A stretch of 64,000 nt of DNA from Litorimonas sp. (GCA_029936425.1 JAPYSU010000012.1:9228-73227); one strand, 5' to 3'. Counted from the stretch's first letter, positions 45,469 through 55,786 are shown. Notes: generated by a model from the letters alone, not told the origin. A program made the numbers and translations.

Positions 45469-46464
45469 ATGTTCAAGGCCCGTATCATCTGGATCATAGT
45501 AGGAGGACTGCTTCTGGCCGTGGCGCTTGTGGTCATTCTACAGATGCTGGACGTTCTCTCGCGTCTCGAAGGCGGCGATGCGCAAAACCCTCCGCCTGTA
45601 ATAGCCGAAACGGCCGACCCGCTTGGACTCGCTCCGACCTTGTTTCAGGATATCAGCGAATATGAACAAAACGGCGTCAAGAAACTGCGCCTGTCCGGCA
45701 CGGCTCAGCCCAATACGGTCGTGATTATTTCTAATCGCGGGCAAAGAGAGCGCCAGATAAAATCCGATGCGAATGGAAATTGGATGGTGACACTGGACGC
45801 CGTGGATGAGCAGCCCATGGTGCTGGAAGCCGTTCTATATACCGACTCTGATGTGACGGTTCGCGGGGATGAAACCATTTATCGAATTGTTCTGCCCGAA
45901 GCGCCTGAGGAAAACATCGAAACTAACGAAACAGAGAACGAAGAAGACGCCGAGCCCCCTGAAAAAGAACCCAAGGCCAGACCGACCCTTATCATGGTCA
46001 GCGTTCCGGGCGGGCCGACCCGCATTGTGACATCGCCTTTCGGCGGTAGTCCGACAGAAGGGCCTCTTACTATGGGGCCAATCGACTATGATGATGCCGG
46101 GGGCGTTATATTTTCAGGCACAACCAGTGAAGCCGGCCGCGTCCGTCTTTATGCAGGCGAAGCGGCTATTGGCGAAACGCGTGTCGGAGCCGGCGGGCGC
46201 TGGAATTTCATCGCGGGCCGTATGCTACCAATGGGGGAGTATGATGTAAGGGCCGAACTAATCCGTCCAGACGCTGAACGCGTACAAGTGACAGTTCCGT
46301 TTGAACGCCTTCCACCCGTCGAGATGGATCAGGCCAATATTCCCAGGGTCAGGTTTGAGCCGTTTCGGTGGCAGATCCGCCGGGCTTTGCTGGGCGGCGG
46401 AGCTCAGAACACTGTAATCTTTGCGCCTCGGGAAGCGGCCGCGCTTCTTCCTCCCGAGGAATAA
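45469..46464 (+). CDS. single-pass membrane protein with Ig-like segments
   Basis: A 331-aa protein with one N-terminal membrane segment (IIWIIVGGLLLAVALVVILQ), then two beta-rich stretches likely of Ig-like type (KLRLSGTAQPNTVVIISNRG and GVIFSGTTSEAGRVRLYAGE) joined by an acidic linker (NETENEEDAEPPEKEPKA). Related alphaproteobacterial proteins often end in LysM; here no LysM is visible. Role unknown, probably envelope-associated. Confidence 0.7.
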   Translation: MFKARIIWIIVGGLLLAVALVVILQMLDVLSRLEGGDAQNPPPVIAETADPLGLAPTLFQDISEYEQNGVKKLRLSGTAQPNTVVIISNRGQRERQIKSDANGNWMVTLDAVDEQPMVLEAVLYTDSDVTVRGDETIYRIVLPEAPEENIETNETENEEDAEPPEKEPKARPTLIMVSVPGGPTRIVTSPFGGSPTEGPLTMGPIDYDDAGGVIFSGTTSEAGRVRLYAGEAAIGETRVGAGGRWNFIAGRMLPMGEYDVRAELIRPDAERVQVTVPFERLPPVEMDQANIPRVRFEPFRWQIRRALLGGGAQNTVIFAPREAAALLPPEE

Positions 46465-46469
46465 GACCG

Positions 46470-49400
46470 CTATTCGGCGGCTTCTGCGGAGGTTTCTGGG
46501 CGCAGCCCTGATTTATATCGCTTGTAAATCCGCTCGGCTCTCTCGCTCAATACGCTGGGCGCCGCCAGGAGGACGGGCGTGACAACAAGCGTCAGGATAG
46601 TCGCAAACCCTAATCCACTGGCCACAACGAAGGAAATGGGCGCCCAGATTTCAGAGGTGCTCGTCCCTCTTGTATCCAGTTCGCCCGTGAAAATATTTGC
46701 GCCCCAGCCCAGGATAAGCGGCATAAGGCCTACGACGGTGGTCAGAGTCGTGAGAAAGACAGGCCGCAGACGTTGAGCCGCCGTGCGGACGGCGGCATCG
46801 ACAGGTTCATAACCGTGCTCTCGAAAGCGCTGATAAGCATCAATCAGAACAATGTTATTATTCACAACGATTCCGGCCAGAGCGATGACGCCCGTCAGGG
46901 TCAGGATCATGGAAATGTACGGATAGAAGATAAGTCCCAAAAGCACGCCGAAAACAGAAAGAATAACGGCCATGAGCGTCAGGAACACATGGTAGAAACT
47001 ATTAAACTGCAGCAGAAGAATAACGCTCATCATGAATAGAATGGCGAGCATAGCGGCGGCCGCGAATTGCCCGGCTTCGGCGTTTTCTTCCTGTTGTCCC
47101 AGGAATTTCCATTTCACATTTGGCGGCAAATCCGCTTCTTCCTCAAACCAGCGCGTGAGCTCTTCGACCTGAATATTGGTGGCGTAGCCTGACTGGGTGT
47201 TTCCCTGCACGACATAGAAGGGTAGCAAATCCCGGCGTTCGATCTGGTCCTGCCTCTGTTTTGCGACGCGGGTCACCACGGTCGAAAGTGGCAATGCCCC
47301 CGCCGGCGTTTGTATCCGAAGAGTGTCCAAGGCCGAGAGATCTCTTTCAGATGCCGGGTAGCGCAGGCGGATATCGACCTCTTCTTCGGCGTCCAAAGGA
47401 CGATATTGTCCGACAAGGGCGCCTTCGGTTATGAATTGAACGGCGGCGCCAATGCGCCCTATATCCAGACCTAAGCGCCCCGCTTCTGCCCGATCTACAA
47501 CAATTTCCCAGTCAACGCCGGGCAAAGGCAAACTGTCTTCGATATCGACAACGCCTTCAATGCTTTCCAGTTTTTCGCGAACCTGTTTGGTCACTTCGAC
47601 GAGAGCTTGTTTATCTTCAGTAGAAATCTGAATGCCGATATCTTTCCCGATGGGCGGGCCCTGATCAATAGCGGTGACTTCGGTAATGACGCCCGGAATG
47701 CCCGTGGTGGCGCGTTCCAGATCATTGACGATGTCGGTGACGCTGCGCCGCTCTGCAAAGGGCAGGAGTTCTGTGTAGACTTTCACGACCGTATCGGAGG
47801 GCACATTGGCGGGTCCGGTCAGGGCGCTTCCGCCCCCGCGTCCAATCGCGCCGTCTCCGGCAACCGTGTAAACGGACTCGATTCCCGGAATGTCCTTGAT
47901 CCGGTTTTCAATATCTTTGCCGATGGTCAGCACTTGTTGAGGTGTCGTATTTCCGCGGGCCCGGGCCAGAATAAAGAGCTGATCGGAGGGGGTCTGAGTA
48001 AAAAACTCGACGGGTTTGGGCGGCGGGCCCTGCATGCTGGCGCCAAAGGCAAAAACGATAAGCACCGCCGTTGCGATCATGCCTCCGAAAACGGCAAGCG
48101 GAAACCGCACAAGTTTTTGAATAATTCTAACATAGACGCCTGTAATCCCTGTCAGCTTTCCTGGGTCGCCTTCGCCAGCGGCCAGAAGCGCGGCGTTTTG
48201 ATTTTTCTTCTGCTTCGGTCTGAAGCCGATTTTGGCGCCCAATGTCGGAAGAAAAATAAGCGCCATAAGGGTCGAGGCCGAGAGGACATAAATCATGGTG
48301 CGCGGAAAATAGGCCATGAATTTACCCGTGAGCGTATCCCAGAAAAGCAGAGGGAGAAACGCGGCGAGGGTCGTCGCCGTTGACGACATGATGGGCCAGA
48401 ACATTCTCTCTCCCGCCATTTTAAACGCCTCGAGCCGCTCGAGCCCTTCATCCATTTTCCGGTCGGCAAATTCAACAATCACAATGGCGCTATCAACCAG
48501 AACTCCGACAGAGAGGATAAGGCCGAAAAGTATCATCATATTGATGGTTTCGCCTTGGATATAGAACAGAGCAAACGCGATCAGAAAACTGGCCGGTATG
48601 GCCCAGCCTACAAAAAGGGCGGAGCGCCAACCCAGGGCCGCAATACAGACGATGAAGACCAGAATAACCGCATTGATGATGGAGGCGGAGAGCTCGCTCA
48701 TCATATCATTGATATAAGTGGAGCGCGACTGGCTATAGGACACGTTTATCGTTTTAGGCCATTCGGGGGCGCTGCTCACTTCATTGACCAGTTCCTGAAC
48801 CCTGTCAGACGTGTCCAGAATATTTTCGCCCTGCCGCTTGGAAACTTCGAGCGAGACTGACGTTCGTCCGTTGAACCGCGCAAAAGTCGAGACATCTTTA
48901 TACCCCCGCCGCACCTCGGCAATATCGCCAAGTTTGATAATCGCGCCGCTCTCATTACGCCGGATAACCAGCTCGCTCATATCCTCTGGATTTTCAATCA
49001 GCCCCGGTATTTTGACATTGAATTTACCGCTCTCAGACTCGAGCGCCCCAGCCGGAACCAGCGCATTATTCTGTCCGACAGCGGCGGATATTTCGTCATA
49101 GGTTATGCCGAGACTTTCAATCCGCGCGGGATCCAGAACGGCTTCGAGAACATCGGTCCGCTCCCCGGAAATCTTGGCTTCCAGAACGGACGGCAGGCTT
49201 TCGAGCCGCCTTTGCAGGTCTTTGGCACGTTTTTGCAGTTCACGCTCCGGTGCATCACCCCAGAGATTGACAGTCAGAATGGGGAGGGAGGACGTGCTGA
49301 CTTCTTCGACCACAGGTTCACGGGCCTCCTGCGGAAATTCGGCGCGCGCGCGATCGACTTTTTCCAGCACGTCAGCCATGGCCTGATCCTGGTCAAAGCT

Positions 49401-49763
49401 GGCCTCGAACTCCATCACGACATAGGCCACATTCGTTGACGCAATGCCGTTCATCTCCTTGAGGCCGTCAACGGATTTCAGCTCTGTTTCCAAGGGACGA
49501 ATGAGCAAACGCTCTGCATCCTCGGGCGAAATCCCCGGAAGGACGACCTGCACATTAATAAAGGGAACGGGGATGTCCGGCTCTGCGTCTAGCGGCAATC
49601 GGCTCATGGCGAGCATGCCGCCGATAACGGCAAACAACATGATGCCGAGTGTCATCCGCCAATTGCGAATGGAAAACCCGACGATACCGGCAAGGCCCTT
49701 AGCGCTAGGCGGCATGCCGTCCTTACGCGGAGCGGCGCCGAGATCGTCCGGGTCTGCGCTCAT
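46470..49763 (-). CDS. RND multidrug efflux permease
   Basis: Inner-membrane proton-driven pump of the HAE1 class, 1097 aa with twelve membrane segments. Visible parts include LDAEPDIPVPFINVQVVLPG, GVLVDSAIVIVEF in TM4 (one Asp where AcrB has two), TTLAAFLPLLFW and LAGIVVNNNIVLIDAYQR. It overlaps the adaptor gene by 4 bases. No outer-membrane channel gene lies next to it. Substrates cannot be predicted. Confidence 0.92.
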   Translation of the reverse strand: MSADPDDLGAAPRKDGMPPSAKGLAGIVGFSIRNWRMTLGIMLFAVIGGMLAMSRLPLDAEPDIPVPFINVQVVLPGISPEDAERLLIRPLETELKSVDGLKEMNGIASTNVAYVVMEFEASFDQDQAMADVLEKVDRARAEFPQEAREPVVEEVSTSSLPILTVNLWGDAPERELQKRAKDLQRRLESLPSVLEAKISGERTDVLEAVLDPARIESLGITYDEISAAVGQNNALVPAGALESESGKFNVKIPGLIENPEDMSELVIRRNESGAIIKLGDIAEVRRGYKDVSTFARFNGRTSVSLEVSKRQGENILDTSDRVQELVNEVSSAPEWPKTINVSYSQSRSTYINDMMSELSASIINAVILVFIVCIAALGWRSALFVGWAIPASFLIAFALFYIQGETINMMILFGLILSVGVLVDSAIVIVEFADRKMDEGLERLEAFKMAGERMFWPIMSSTATTLAAFLPLLFWDTLTGKFMAYFPRTMIYVLSASTLMALIFLPTLGAKIGFRPKQKKNQNAALLAAGEGDPGKLTGITGVYVRIIQKLVRFPLAVFGGMIATAVLIVFAFGASMQGPPPKPVEFFTQTPSDQLFILARARGNTTPQQVLTIGKDIENRIKDIPGIESVYTVAGDGAIGRGGGSALTGPANVPSDTVVKVYTELLPFAERRSVTDIVNDLERATTGIPGVITEVTAIDQGPPIGKDIGIQISTEDKQALVEVTKQVREKLESIEGVVDIEDSLPLPGVDWEIVVDRAEAGRLGLDIGRIGAAVQFITEGALVGQYRPLDAEEEVDIRLRYPASERDLSALDTLRIQTPAGALPLSTVVTRVAKQRQDQIERRDLLPFYVVQGNTQSGYATNIQVEELTRWFEEEADLPPNVKWKFLGQQEENAEAGQFAAAAMLAILFMMSVILLLQFNSFYHVFLTLMAVILSVFGVLLGLIFYPYISMILTLTGVIALAGIVVNNNIVLIDAYQRFREHGYEPVDAAVRTAAQRLRPVFLTTLTTVVGLMPLILGWGANIFTGELDTRGTSTSEIWAPISFVVASGLGFATILTLVVTPVLLAAPSVLSERAERIYKRYKSGLRPETSAEAAE

Positions 49764-50854
49764 TGAACGGCTGCCGCGTTATAATTAGCATCCGTTTCAA
49801 CGGTTTGCCCGACGGCGACATAATCCTGTCCTTCGGTTATGATGCGGGTCTGATCAGGAAGGCCGGTGACCCATGCGCCGTCATTGGTTTCGTCAATCAC
49901 GTCGACTTTGGCAAAACGGACCATATCGTCTCTGTCGACATATCGCACGCCCACTGTTCCGTCATCGTCAAGGGTGAGGATATTGGAGGGAATACGCTGA
50001 GCCGTCGTCTTGCCGGCTGTGATCTGCACAGTGGCCGTAACCCCCGCTTTGAGTTTGTAATCGGCATTGGGAACAAGGATTTCGGTCCGGAAAGTGCGGG
50101 TGGCGGTATCGGATTTGGCTTCGATAAAGTCTATTTTGCCCTCAACTGTTTCGCCCGTTGCCAATTTGATTGTGGCCGTTTCGCCGGAATTGACCAGACC
50201 GACCTGTTTCTCGGTCAGTTGAACGATTACTTTCAGCGGAGAGAGATCAACAATCAGGCCGCAAGGCTGACCCGGTGACAGATAATCGCCGACCTGGGCC
50301 AATTGCTCTTCCCAGACGCCTTCGAAGGGCGCGCGGATATTCACATTATCCAGTTCGATTTCGGCTTGTTTGAGCGACGCTTTCGCGCCGTCCAGCTGGG
50401 CTTCGAAACCGATAACCCGCGTTTCGGATTGAAAGCCTTTTTCGGCCAGGATCCGGGCGCCGCGGACGTCATTTTCAATGGATCTCAGATTGGCGCGGGC
50501 CTGATCGACCATGGCGGCGCGGGCGTCGATATCCTGACGGCAGACGAGCGCGCCCGTTTTGACAATTCGGCCTTCAGAGGCCGGGACAGATGTCACGAGG
50601 CCGGACGTCTGGGCTTTCACCGTGACCTCGCGGGCGCTCTCGGTCTGGCCGTAAAGCTCCAGGATGTTTTGATGCGGCTCGGCGGTAATGGATTTGACCT
50701 GAACGGTCGGTACCCGCGTCTGGGCTTCGCTTTGAATTTCGGCTTGTGTTTTCCCGATTGCCGGAGGGCCTTCATTGAGATTGTTCACGATAAACCAGAT
50801 GATTATCAGGCCGAACAGCCCCCCGGCTATCAGAAATGATTTATTCAGTTTCAT
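49760..50854 (-). CDS. RND efflux periplasmic adaptor subunit
   Basis: Membrane-fusion protein (364 aa) linking the pump at 46470-49763 to an outer-membrane channel. An N-terminal membrane anchor (LIAGGLFGLIIIWFIVNNL) is followed by the lipoyl/hairpin region (VKAQTSGLVTSVPASEGRIV, IRAPFEGVWEEQLAQVGDYL) and the beta-barrel with VIVQLTEKQVGLV. The pump gene starts within its stop codon region, so the two are coupled. Confidence 0.92.
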   Translation of the reverse strand: MKLNKSFLIAGGLFGLIIIWFIVNNLNEGPPAIGKTQAEIQSEAQTRVPTVQVKSITAEPHQNILELYGQTESAREVTVKAQTSGLVTSVPASEGRIVKTGALVCRQDIDARAAMVDQARANLRSIENDVRGARILAEKGFQSETRVIGFEAQLDGAKASLKQAEIELDNVNIRAPFEGVWEEQLAQVGDYLSPGQPCGLIVDLSPLKVIVQLTEKQVGLVNSGETATIKLATGETVEGKIDFIEAKSDTATRTFRTEILVPNADYKLKAGVTATVQITAGKTTAQRIPSNILTLDDDGTVGVRYVDRDDMVRFAKVDVIDETNDGAWVTGLPDQTRIITEGQDYVAVGQTVETDANYNAAAVQ

Positions 50855-51086
50855 GGCTTTTTTACGCCTTTGCGGGTCTGACAGTTTTACCTATCCCTTT
50901 TGAGCGGTGCATAGAGTAAAATTTTCCGTATTTCTAATGATAATCCTGCAAAGCTGGGGTGCGAAACTGCATATGGCTAGGTTTTTTGCAAAATCCTCTC
51001 TGGGATTGGACTAAATCAGACTTGCCTTTGCTGTATGGCTTAGTAACGTAAACGTTTTACAGATTAAGACTGACCGGGGGTTAGGT

Positions 51087-52619
51087 TTGAGCGATATTCT
51101 ACAACAGCTGACGGCGAGACGCGCCGAAGCTAAAATGGGCGGGGGCCAGGCCCGCATTGACGCGCAACACGCCAAAGGCAAGCTGACCGCCAGGGAGCGG
51201 CTCGAGCTTTTACTGGATCCGGAGAGTTTCGAAGAGTTTGACATGTTCGTCAAACACCGCTCCACTGATTTCGGGATGGAGAAAAAACACATTCCGGGAG
51301 ACGGCGTTGTCACCGGATGGGGGACAATTAACGGCCGCAAGACGTTCGTCTTTGCACAGGACTTTACTGTTTTTGGCGGATCGCTCTCCGAGACCCACGC
51401 CCAGAAAATCTGCAAAGTGCAGGAAATGGCGATGAAGCAGGGCGCGCCGATTATCGGCCTGCAGGATTCAGGCGGCGCCCGTATCCAGGAAGGCGTGGCT
51501 GCGTTGACCGGTTATACTTCCGTTTTCCAGAATAATATCATGGCCAGCGGCGTCGTGCCGCAAATCTCCGTCATTATGGGCCCGAGCGCAGGCGGCGCGG
51601 TATATTCTCCGGCGCTGACCGATTTCATCTTCATGGTGCGCGACAGCTCTTACATGTTCCTGACCGGCCCTGACGTTCTGAAAACGGTTACCAACGAAGT
51701 CGTAACGTCCGAAGAGCTTGGCGGCGCGAAAACCCACACAACAAAATCCTCTGTCGCGGACGGCGCGTTTGACAATGATATGGAAGCGCTGGCGGAAATC
51801 CGCCGCCTGTTCGACTTCCTGCCGCTTAATAATCGCGACCGCTCTCCGGTGCGGCCTTTCTATGACAGGCATGACCGCATAGACGAGAGCCTGGATACGC
51901 TCGTCCCGGACAATCCGAATATCCCTTACGACATGCACGAGCTGGTGCGGAAAGTGGCCGATGAAGGCGATTTCTTTGAAATCCAGCGCGACTTTGCCAA
52001 AAATATCCTCTGCGGTTTTGTCCGCATCGAAGGTCAAACCGTCGGCGTGGTCGCCAACCAGCCCATGGTCCTCGCGGGCTGTCTCGATTCGGACGCGTCC
52101 CGCAAAGCGGCGCGGTTTATCCGCTTCTGTGACTGTTTCGAAATTCCGATTCTGACCCTCGTCGATGTGCCGGGCTTTCTCCCGGGAACGAGCCAGGAAT
52201 TTGGCGGCGTTATCAAACACGGCGCGAAACTGCTTTACGCTTACGGTGAAGCGACCGTGCCGAAAGTCACTGTCATCACGCGCAAAGCCTATGGCGGCGC
52301 CTATTGCGTCATGGCCCCGAAAAACCTGCGCGGCGATCTGAACTATGCCTGGCCAACCGCGCAGATCGCCGTGATGGGTGCCAAGGGCGCGGTGGAAATC
52401 CTCCACCGCAAAGATCTCGGCGACGCCGATAAAATCGCCAAGCATACCGCCGATTACGAAGAGATGTTTCTGTCGCCGTTCAGGGCCGCCGAACGCGGCT
52501 ATATCGACGAGGTCATCCAGCCCCGCAGCACCCGCAAACGCGTCAGCCGCGCCCTCGCTCTGCTCAAGGATAAAAAGCTCGATAATCCGTGGAAAAAACA
52601 CGGGAATTTGCCTCTTTAA
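51087..52619 (+). CDS. pccB: propionyl-CoA carboxylase beta subunit
   Basis: Carboxyltransferase subunit that moves CO2 from biotin to propionyl-CoA. The 510-aa protein has GKLTARERLELLLDPESFEE, GGSLSETHAQKICKVQEMA, GLQDSGGARIQEGVAALTGY, VIMGPSAGGAVYSPALTDF and DVPGFLPGTSQEF. The start is a TTG (51087), with GGGGG about 7 bases before. The alpha subunit gene follows after an intervening unrelated gene. Acetyl-CoA could also be a substrate. Confidence 0.93.
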   Translation: MSDILQQLTARRAEAKMGGGQARIDAQHAKGKLTARERLELLLDPESFEEFDMFVKHRSTDFGMEKKHIPGDGVVTGWGTINGRKTFVFAQDFTVFGGSLSETHAQKICKVQEMAMKQGAPIIGLQDSGGARIQEGVAALTGYTSVFQNNIMASGVVPQISVIMGPSAGGAVYSPALTDFIFMVRDSSYMFLTGPDVLKTVTNEVVTSEELGGAKTHTTKSSVADGAFDNDMEALAEIRRLFDFLPLNNRDRSPVRPFYDRHDRIDESLDTLVPDNPNIPYDMHELVRKVADEGDFFEIQRDFAKNILCGFVRIEGQTVGVVANQPMVLAGCLDSDASRKAARFIRFCDCFEIPILTLVDVPGFLPGTSQEFGGVIKHGAKLLYAYGEATVPKVTVITRKAYGGAYCVMAPKNLRGDLNYAWPTAQIAVMGAKGAVEILHRKDLGDADKIAKHTADYEEMFLSPFRAAERGYIDEVIQPRSTRKRVSRALALLKDKKLDNPWKKHGNLPL

Positions 52620-52638
52620 TGAGAATTGGTCCCTCATA

Positions 52639-52714
52639 CGTCATCCTCAGGCATGACCCGCGGATGCATCTCTCACCGCTGAAACGGGCCCTCGGGACAA
52701 GCCTGAGGGTGACG
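52639..52714. repeat. palindromic intergenic element between pccB and the Abi-like gene
   Basis: CGTCATCCTCAGGC (52639-52652) pairs with GCCTGAGGGTGACG (52701-52714) over 14 bases with one G-U. Such CGTCATCCTC/GAGGATGACG palindromes are widespread in alphaproteobacterial genomes. It lies directly upstream of the inserted gene. Confidence 0.7.
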
Positions 52715-52749
52715 GGTGATGTTTTGAGAAGGTTTGAGGACTTCGCGTT

Positions 52750-53625
52750 GTGAGCAATGAAAAGGACGAAATCGAAGTATCTGTCGGCAACAAAGGTGTT
52801 GCCTTAAAATCAAAAGGTGGGGGTGCGGCACGTCTAGGACATAGCGTTGCAGACGCCTTGCGTTTCTTTACTAGTCCGATGGGGTTGGCGGCGGATGAGG
52901 TTGATAGAATTCGTATTCACCGCCAAATTGTGTTCGAACAAACAATTTTAAAGGCGCACGGACTCGCCATCGAACGAGGAGTTGAAGCGTCAGGAACACC
53001 GATGAAATTCCTAGCCCAATGGGGTGAAGCCGCGTCGCTTGAAGACTTCGATGATCCTGAAAATTTGTCTGACTACTACGCGGCTTTGCTGGTCTCGGAG
53101 GCTGATGGTGTCGAGCCAAATTCTTTAATTTATGTCGACATACTCAAAAAACTCAATAAAATTCATGTTCAGTTTTTAAGCCGACTGCTTGGAGAAAAAT
53201 TTCCTTCTGCAGTGGGCAATCCTTCGATTATCTTTAGCCCCCGGCAAATTGAGAGTTTGCTTCGAAAGCCGTTCGAAGAAATTCCTCCTAACGTGTTTCT
53301 TAAAAATCTTCCTGAAGATGAAATAAGAGAAACAATAGATGAAGTTAATTTAATTCCTGGTGTTGAATTGCTGATGGTTTCCAATCGCCCGAAAATTCAG
53401 ATAAGCTCCTACGAGGCCCCTTTCTTTGAATGGATAAGGGAAGAGGATGCTGATTGCGAAGGTGACGTACCTGACTTAATCTTCAATTCATTGGCCGCAC
53501 TAAATTTAGTAGAGCGGCGTTCTGGATCAGTTGAGATGTTTTCAGACCATTTTCTAAGATATACAGCGTCCATCCTTACGCCATTAGGATGGGACTTTCT
53601 CCGAGCATGTAGTACAGACATATGA
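52750..53625 (+). CDS. possible Abi-alpha/DUF4393-like protein inserted in the pcc operon
   Basis: A 291-aa cytosolic protein. The middle segment (ALRFFTSPMGLAADEVDRIR, then ASLEDFDDPENLSDYYAALL) resembles the DUF4393/Abi-alpha family, in which a similar 'ASLEDDEELQEMWANLL' stretch occurs; I am not sure of this link. The N-terminus reads EVSVGNKGVALKSKGGGAAR. Base composition is AT-richer than pccB and pccA on both sides, suggesting transfer. The start is GTG with GAGGA about 9 bases before. Its stop overlaps the pccA ATG (ATGA), so it is translated with the carboxylase. A defence role is a hypothesis. Confidence 0.6.
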   Translation: MSNEKDEIEVSVGNKGVALKSKGGGAARLGHSVADALRFFTSPMGLAADEVDRIRIHRQIVFEQTILKAHGLAIERGVEASGTPMKFLAQWGEAASLEDFDDPENLSDYYAALLVSEADGVEPNSLIYVDILKKLNKIHVQFLSRLLGEKFPSAVGNPSIIFSPRQIESLLRKPFEEIPPNVFLKNLPEDEIRETIDEVNLIPGVELLMVSNRPKIQISSYEAPFFEWIREEDADCEGDVPDLIFNSLAALNLVERRSGSVEMFSDHFLRYTASILTPLGWDFLRACSTDI

Positions 53626-55652
53626 CAAATAAAATCAAAAAAATACTTATAGCGAACCGGGGCGAGATTGCTTGCCGCGTGATTAAAACGGCCAAGCGGC
53701 TCGGCATTGAAACAGTGGCGGTTTATTCCGACGCCGATAAAAATGGCCTGCATGTGTCGATGGCGGATGAAGCCATTCATATCGGCCCGCCGCAAGCCAA
53801 TCAGTCCTATCTGGTGATGGATAAAATCATCAAGGCGATAGAGGACAGCGGCGCGGACGCCGTCCATCCCGGCTATGGTTTCCTGTCGGAAAACCCGGAA
53901 TTTGCCAAGTTACTGGCCAAGAAAAACATCACCTTTATCGGCCCGAACCCGCACGCCATTCAGGCCATGGGGGATAAAATCACGTCGAAAAAACTGGCGA
54001 AAGAAGCGGGCGTATCCTGCGTGCCGGGTCATATGGGCCTGATCGAAGACGCCGAAGAGGCCGTCAAAATCTCGCAAAAGGTCGGCTATCCCGTTATGAT
54101 CAAGGCGTCGGCCGGCGGCGGCGGGAAAGGCATGCGCATCGCCTATAATGACGAAGAAGCCCGCGAAGGATTCCAGTCCTCCAAAAACGAAGCCGCAAGC
54201 AGCTTTGGCGATGACCGTATCTTTATCGAAAAATTTGTCGAAGAACCCCGCCATATTGAAATTCAGGTGCTGGGCGACAAGCACGGCAATGTGATTTATC
54301 TCGGCGAGCGCGAATGCTCCATTCAGCGCCGAAACCAGAAAGTCATCGAAGAGGCGCCGTCGCCTTTCCTCGACGAAAAAACGCGCGCCGCCATGGGCGC
54401 GGAATCCGTCGCGCTGGCCAAAGCCGTGGATTACGATTCTGCCGGCACGGTCGAGTTCATCGTCGACAAGCACAAGAACTTCTACTTCCTCGAAATGAAT
54501 ACGCGCTTGCAGGTGGAACATCCCGTCACGGAATTAATTACCGGCGTTGATCTGGTGGAGCAAATGATCCGCTCCGCGCAGGGCGAAGAACTCAACATGA
54601 CGCAGGACGATGTCAAACTAAATGGCTGGGCCATTGAAAGTCGGATTTACGCCGAAGACCCCTTCCGCAACTTCCTGCCCTCTATCGGCCGCCTGACCCG
54701 CTACCGCCCGCCGATTGAGGGGACGAAAGAAAACGGCGCCATTATCCGTAACGATACCGGCGTTTTCGAAGGCGGCGAAATTTCCATGTATTACGACCCG
54801 ATGATCGCCAAGCTCTGCACCTGGGGCGAAGATCGCGGAGTGGCGCTGAACGCGATGCAGCACGCGCTCGATCTGTTCGAGCTGGAAGGCATTGGCCATA
54901 ATATCCCGTTCCTGCAGGCGGTTTATGATCATGACCGCTTTGAACGCGGCGACATTTCAACGGCTTTCATCGCCGATGAATATCCCGATGGATTTGAGGG
55001 CGGGAACGTCAATCCGGGCCATGCGCGCAAAATCGGCGCGATCTGCGCCTTGATGCACGACATCACCGAACACCGCGCCGCCAATATCTCGGGCAGCCTG
55101 CCGAACCATCAACGCCATATTCCGGATGAGTGGGCCGTGCAGGTCGGCGATCTGCATTACACAGCTGATATTAAAGGCGAGAAGGGGCTTCGTACCATCG
55201 TTGTCGGCGACGGCGAGAAGGCGGCGATAGAGATGGAAGTGCTGACCGCGTGGAAACCGGGCCTGCCGTTGGTCATCGCTCTGGTGGATAACAAGCCATT
55301 TAATTTCAAGGCCGAGCCCATTGCCGAAGGCTACCGCGTCCGTCACCGCGGCGTCGAGTTCAAGGTCGCTGTCCGCACGCCGCGCGCCGCTGAACTTTCC
55401 GCTGTTATGCCGGTAAAGGAAGAGGCGGATACCTCCAACCTTCTGCTCTGCCCGATGCCGGGCGTCATTGTCTCTATCCTTGTGGAAGAGGGACAAGAGG
55501 TTCAGGACGGCCAGGCCCTCGCTGTGGTCGAAGCCATGAAAATGGAAAACACCCTTCGCGCCGAGAAGAAAACCAAGGTCACCAAAATCAACGCCGCGCC
55601 GGGAGATAATCTCGCCGTGGACGAAGTGATCATGGAATTCGAGGTGGAATAA
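53622..55652 (+). CDS. pccA: propionyl-CoA carboxylase alpha subunit (biotin carboxylase + BCCP)
   Basis: Carboxylates its own biotin with ATP and bicarbonate. The 676-aa product has the biotin carboxylase start IANRGEIACRVIKTAKRLGI, the ATP-grasp glycine loop KASAGGGGKGMRIAYN, ERECSIQRRNQKVIEEAPSP and EMNTRLQVEHPVTELITGVD. The BT linker domain follows, and the biotin lysine is K640 in VEAMKMENTL near the C-terminus. It is coupled by ATGA to the Abi-like gene. Confidence 0.95.
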   Translation: MTNKIKKILIANRGEIACRVIKTAKRLGIETVAVYSDADKNGLHVSMADEAIHIGPPQANQSYLVMDKIIKAIEDSGADAVHPGYGFLSENPEFAKLLAKKNITFIGPNPHAIQAMGDKITSKKLAKEAGVSCVPGHMGLIEDAEEAVKISQKVGYPVMIKASAGGGGKGMRIAYNDEEAREGFQSSKNEAASSFGDDRIFIEKFVEEPRHIEIQVLGDKHGNVIYLGERECSIQRRNQKVIEEAPSPFLDEKTRAAMGAESVALAKAVDYDSAGTVEFIVDKHKNFYFLEMNTRLQVEHPVTELITGVDLVEQMIRSAQGEELNMTQDDVKLNGWAIESRIYAEDPFRNFLPSIGRLTRYRPPIEGTKENGAIIRNDTGVFEGGEISMYYDPMIAKLCTWGEDRGVALNAMQHALDLFELEGIGHNIPFLQAVYDHDRFERGDISTAFIADEYPDGFEGGNVNPGHARKIGAICALMHDITEHRAANISGSLPNHQRHIPDEWAVQVGDLHYTADIKGEKGLRTIVVGDGEKAAIEMEVLTAWKPGLPLVIALVDNKPFNFKAEPIAEGYRVRHRGVEFKVAVRTPRAAELSAVMPVKEEADTSNLLLCPMPGVIVSILVEEGQEVQDGQALAVVEAMKMENTLRAEKKTKVTKINAAPGDNLAVDEVIMEFEVE

Positions 55653-55679
55653 TTTTCTTTGAATTGGAAATAATTGGAT

Positions 55680-55786
55680 AGGCTTTAGGCACAGCACCGG
55701 GCAAGCTGCGCTTGCGACGGTGTGACGAAGGTAGAAATTTGGTCATACCGACGCGATGTCGAAGACGTCGCCCGGTATAAGTGCCT
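55680..55786. repeat. 107-bp multi-hairpin repeat, copy 1, before the GIY-YIG gene
   Basis: Outer arms AGGCAC..CCGGGC and GCCCGG..GTGCCT enclose three internal stems: GCAAGC/GCTTGC with loop TGC, GGTGTGAC/GTCATACC, and CGACG/CGTCG. The whole can fold like a cloverleaf. It matches copy 2 (56144-56250) at 105 of 107 positions by eye and is in the same orientation. It ends 15 bases before the ATG of the GIY-YIG gene. Confidence 0.9.
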
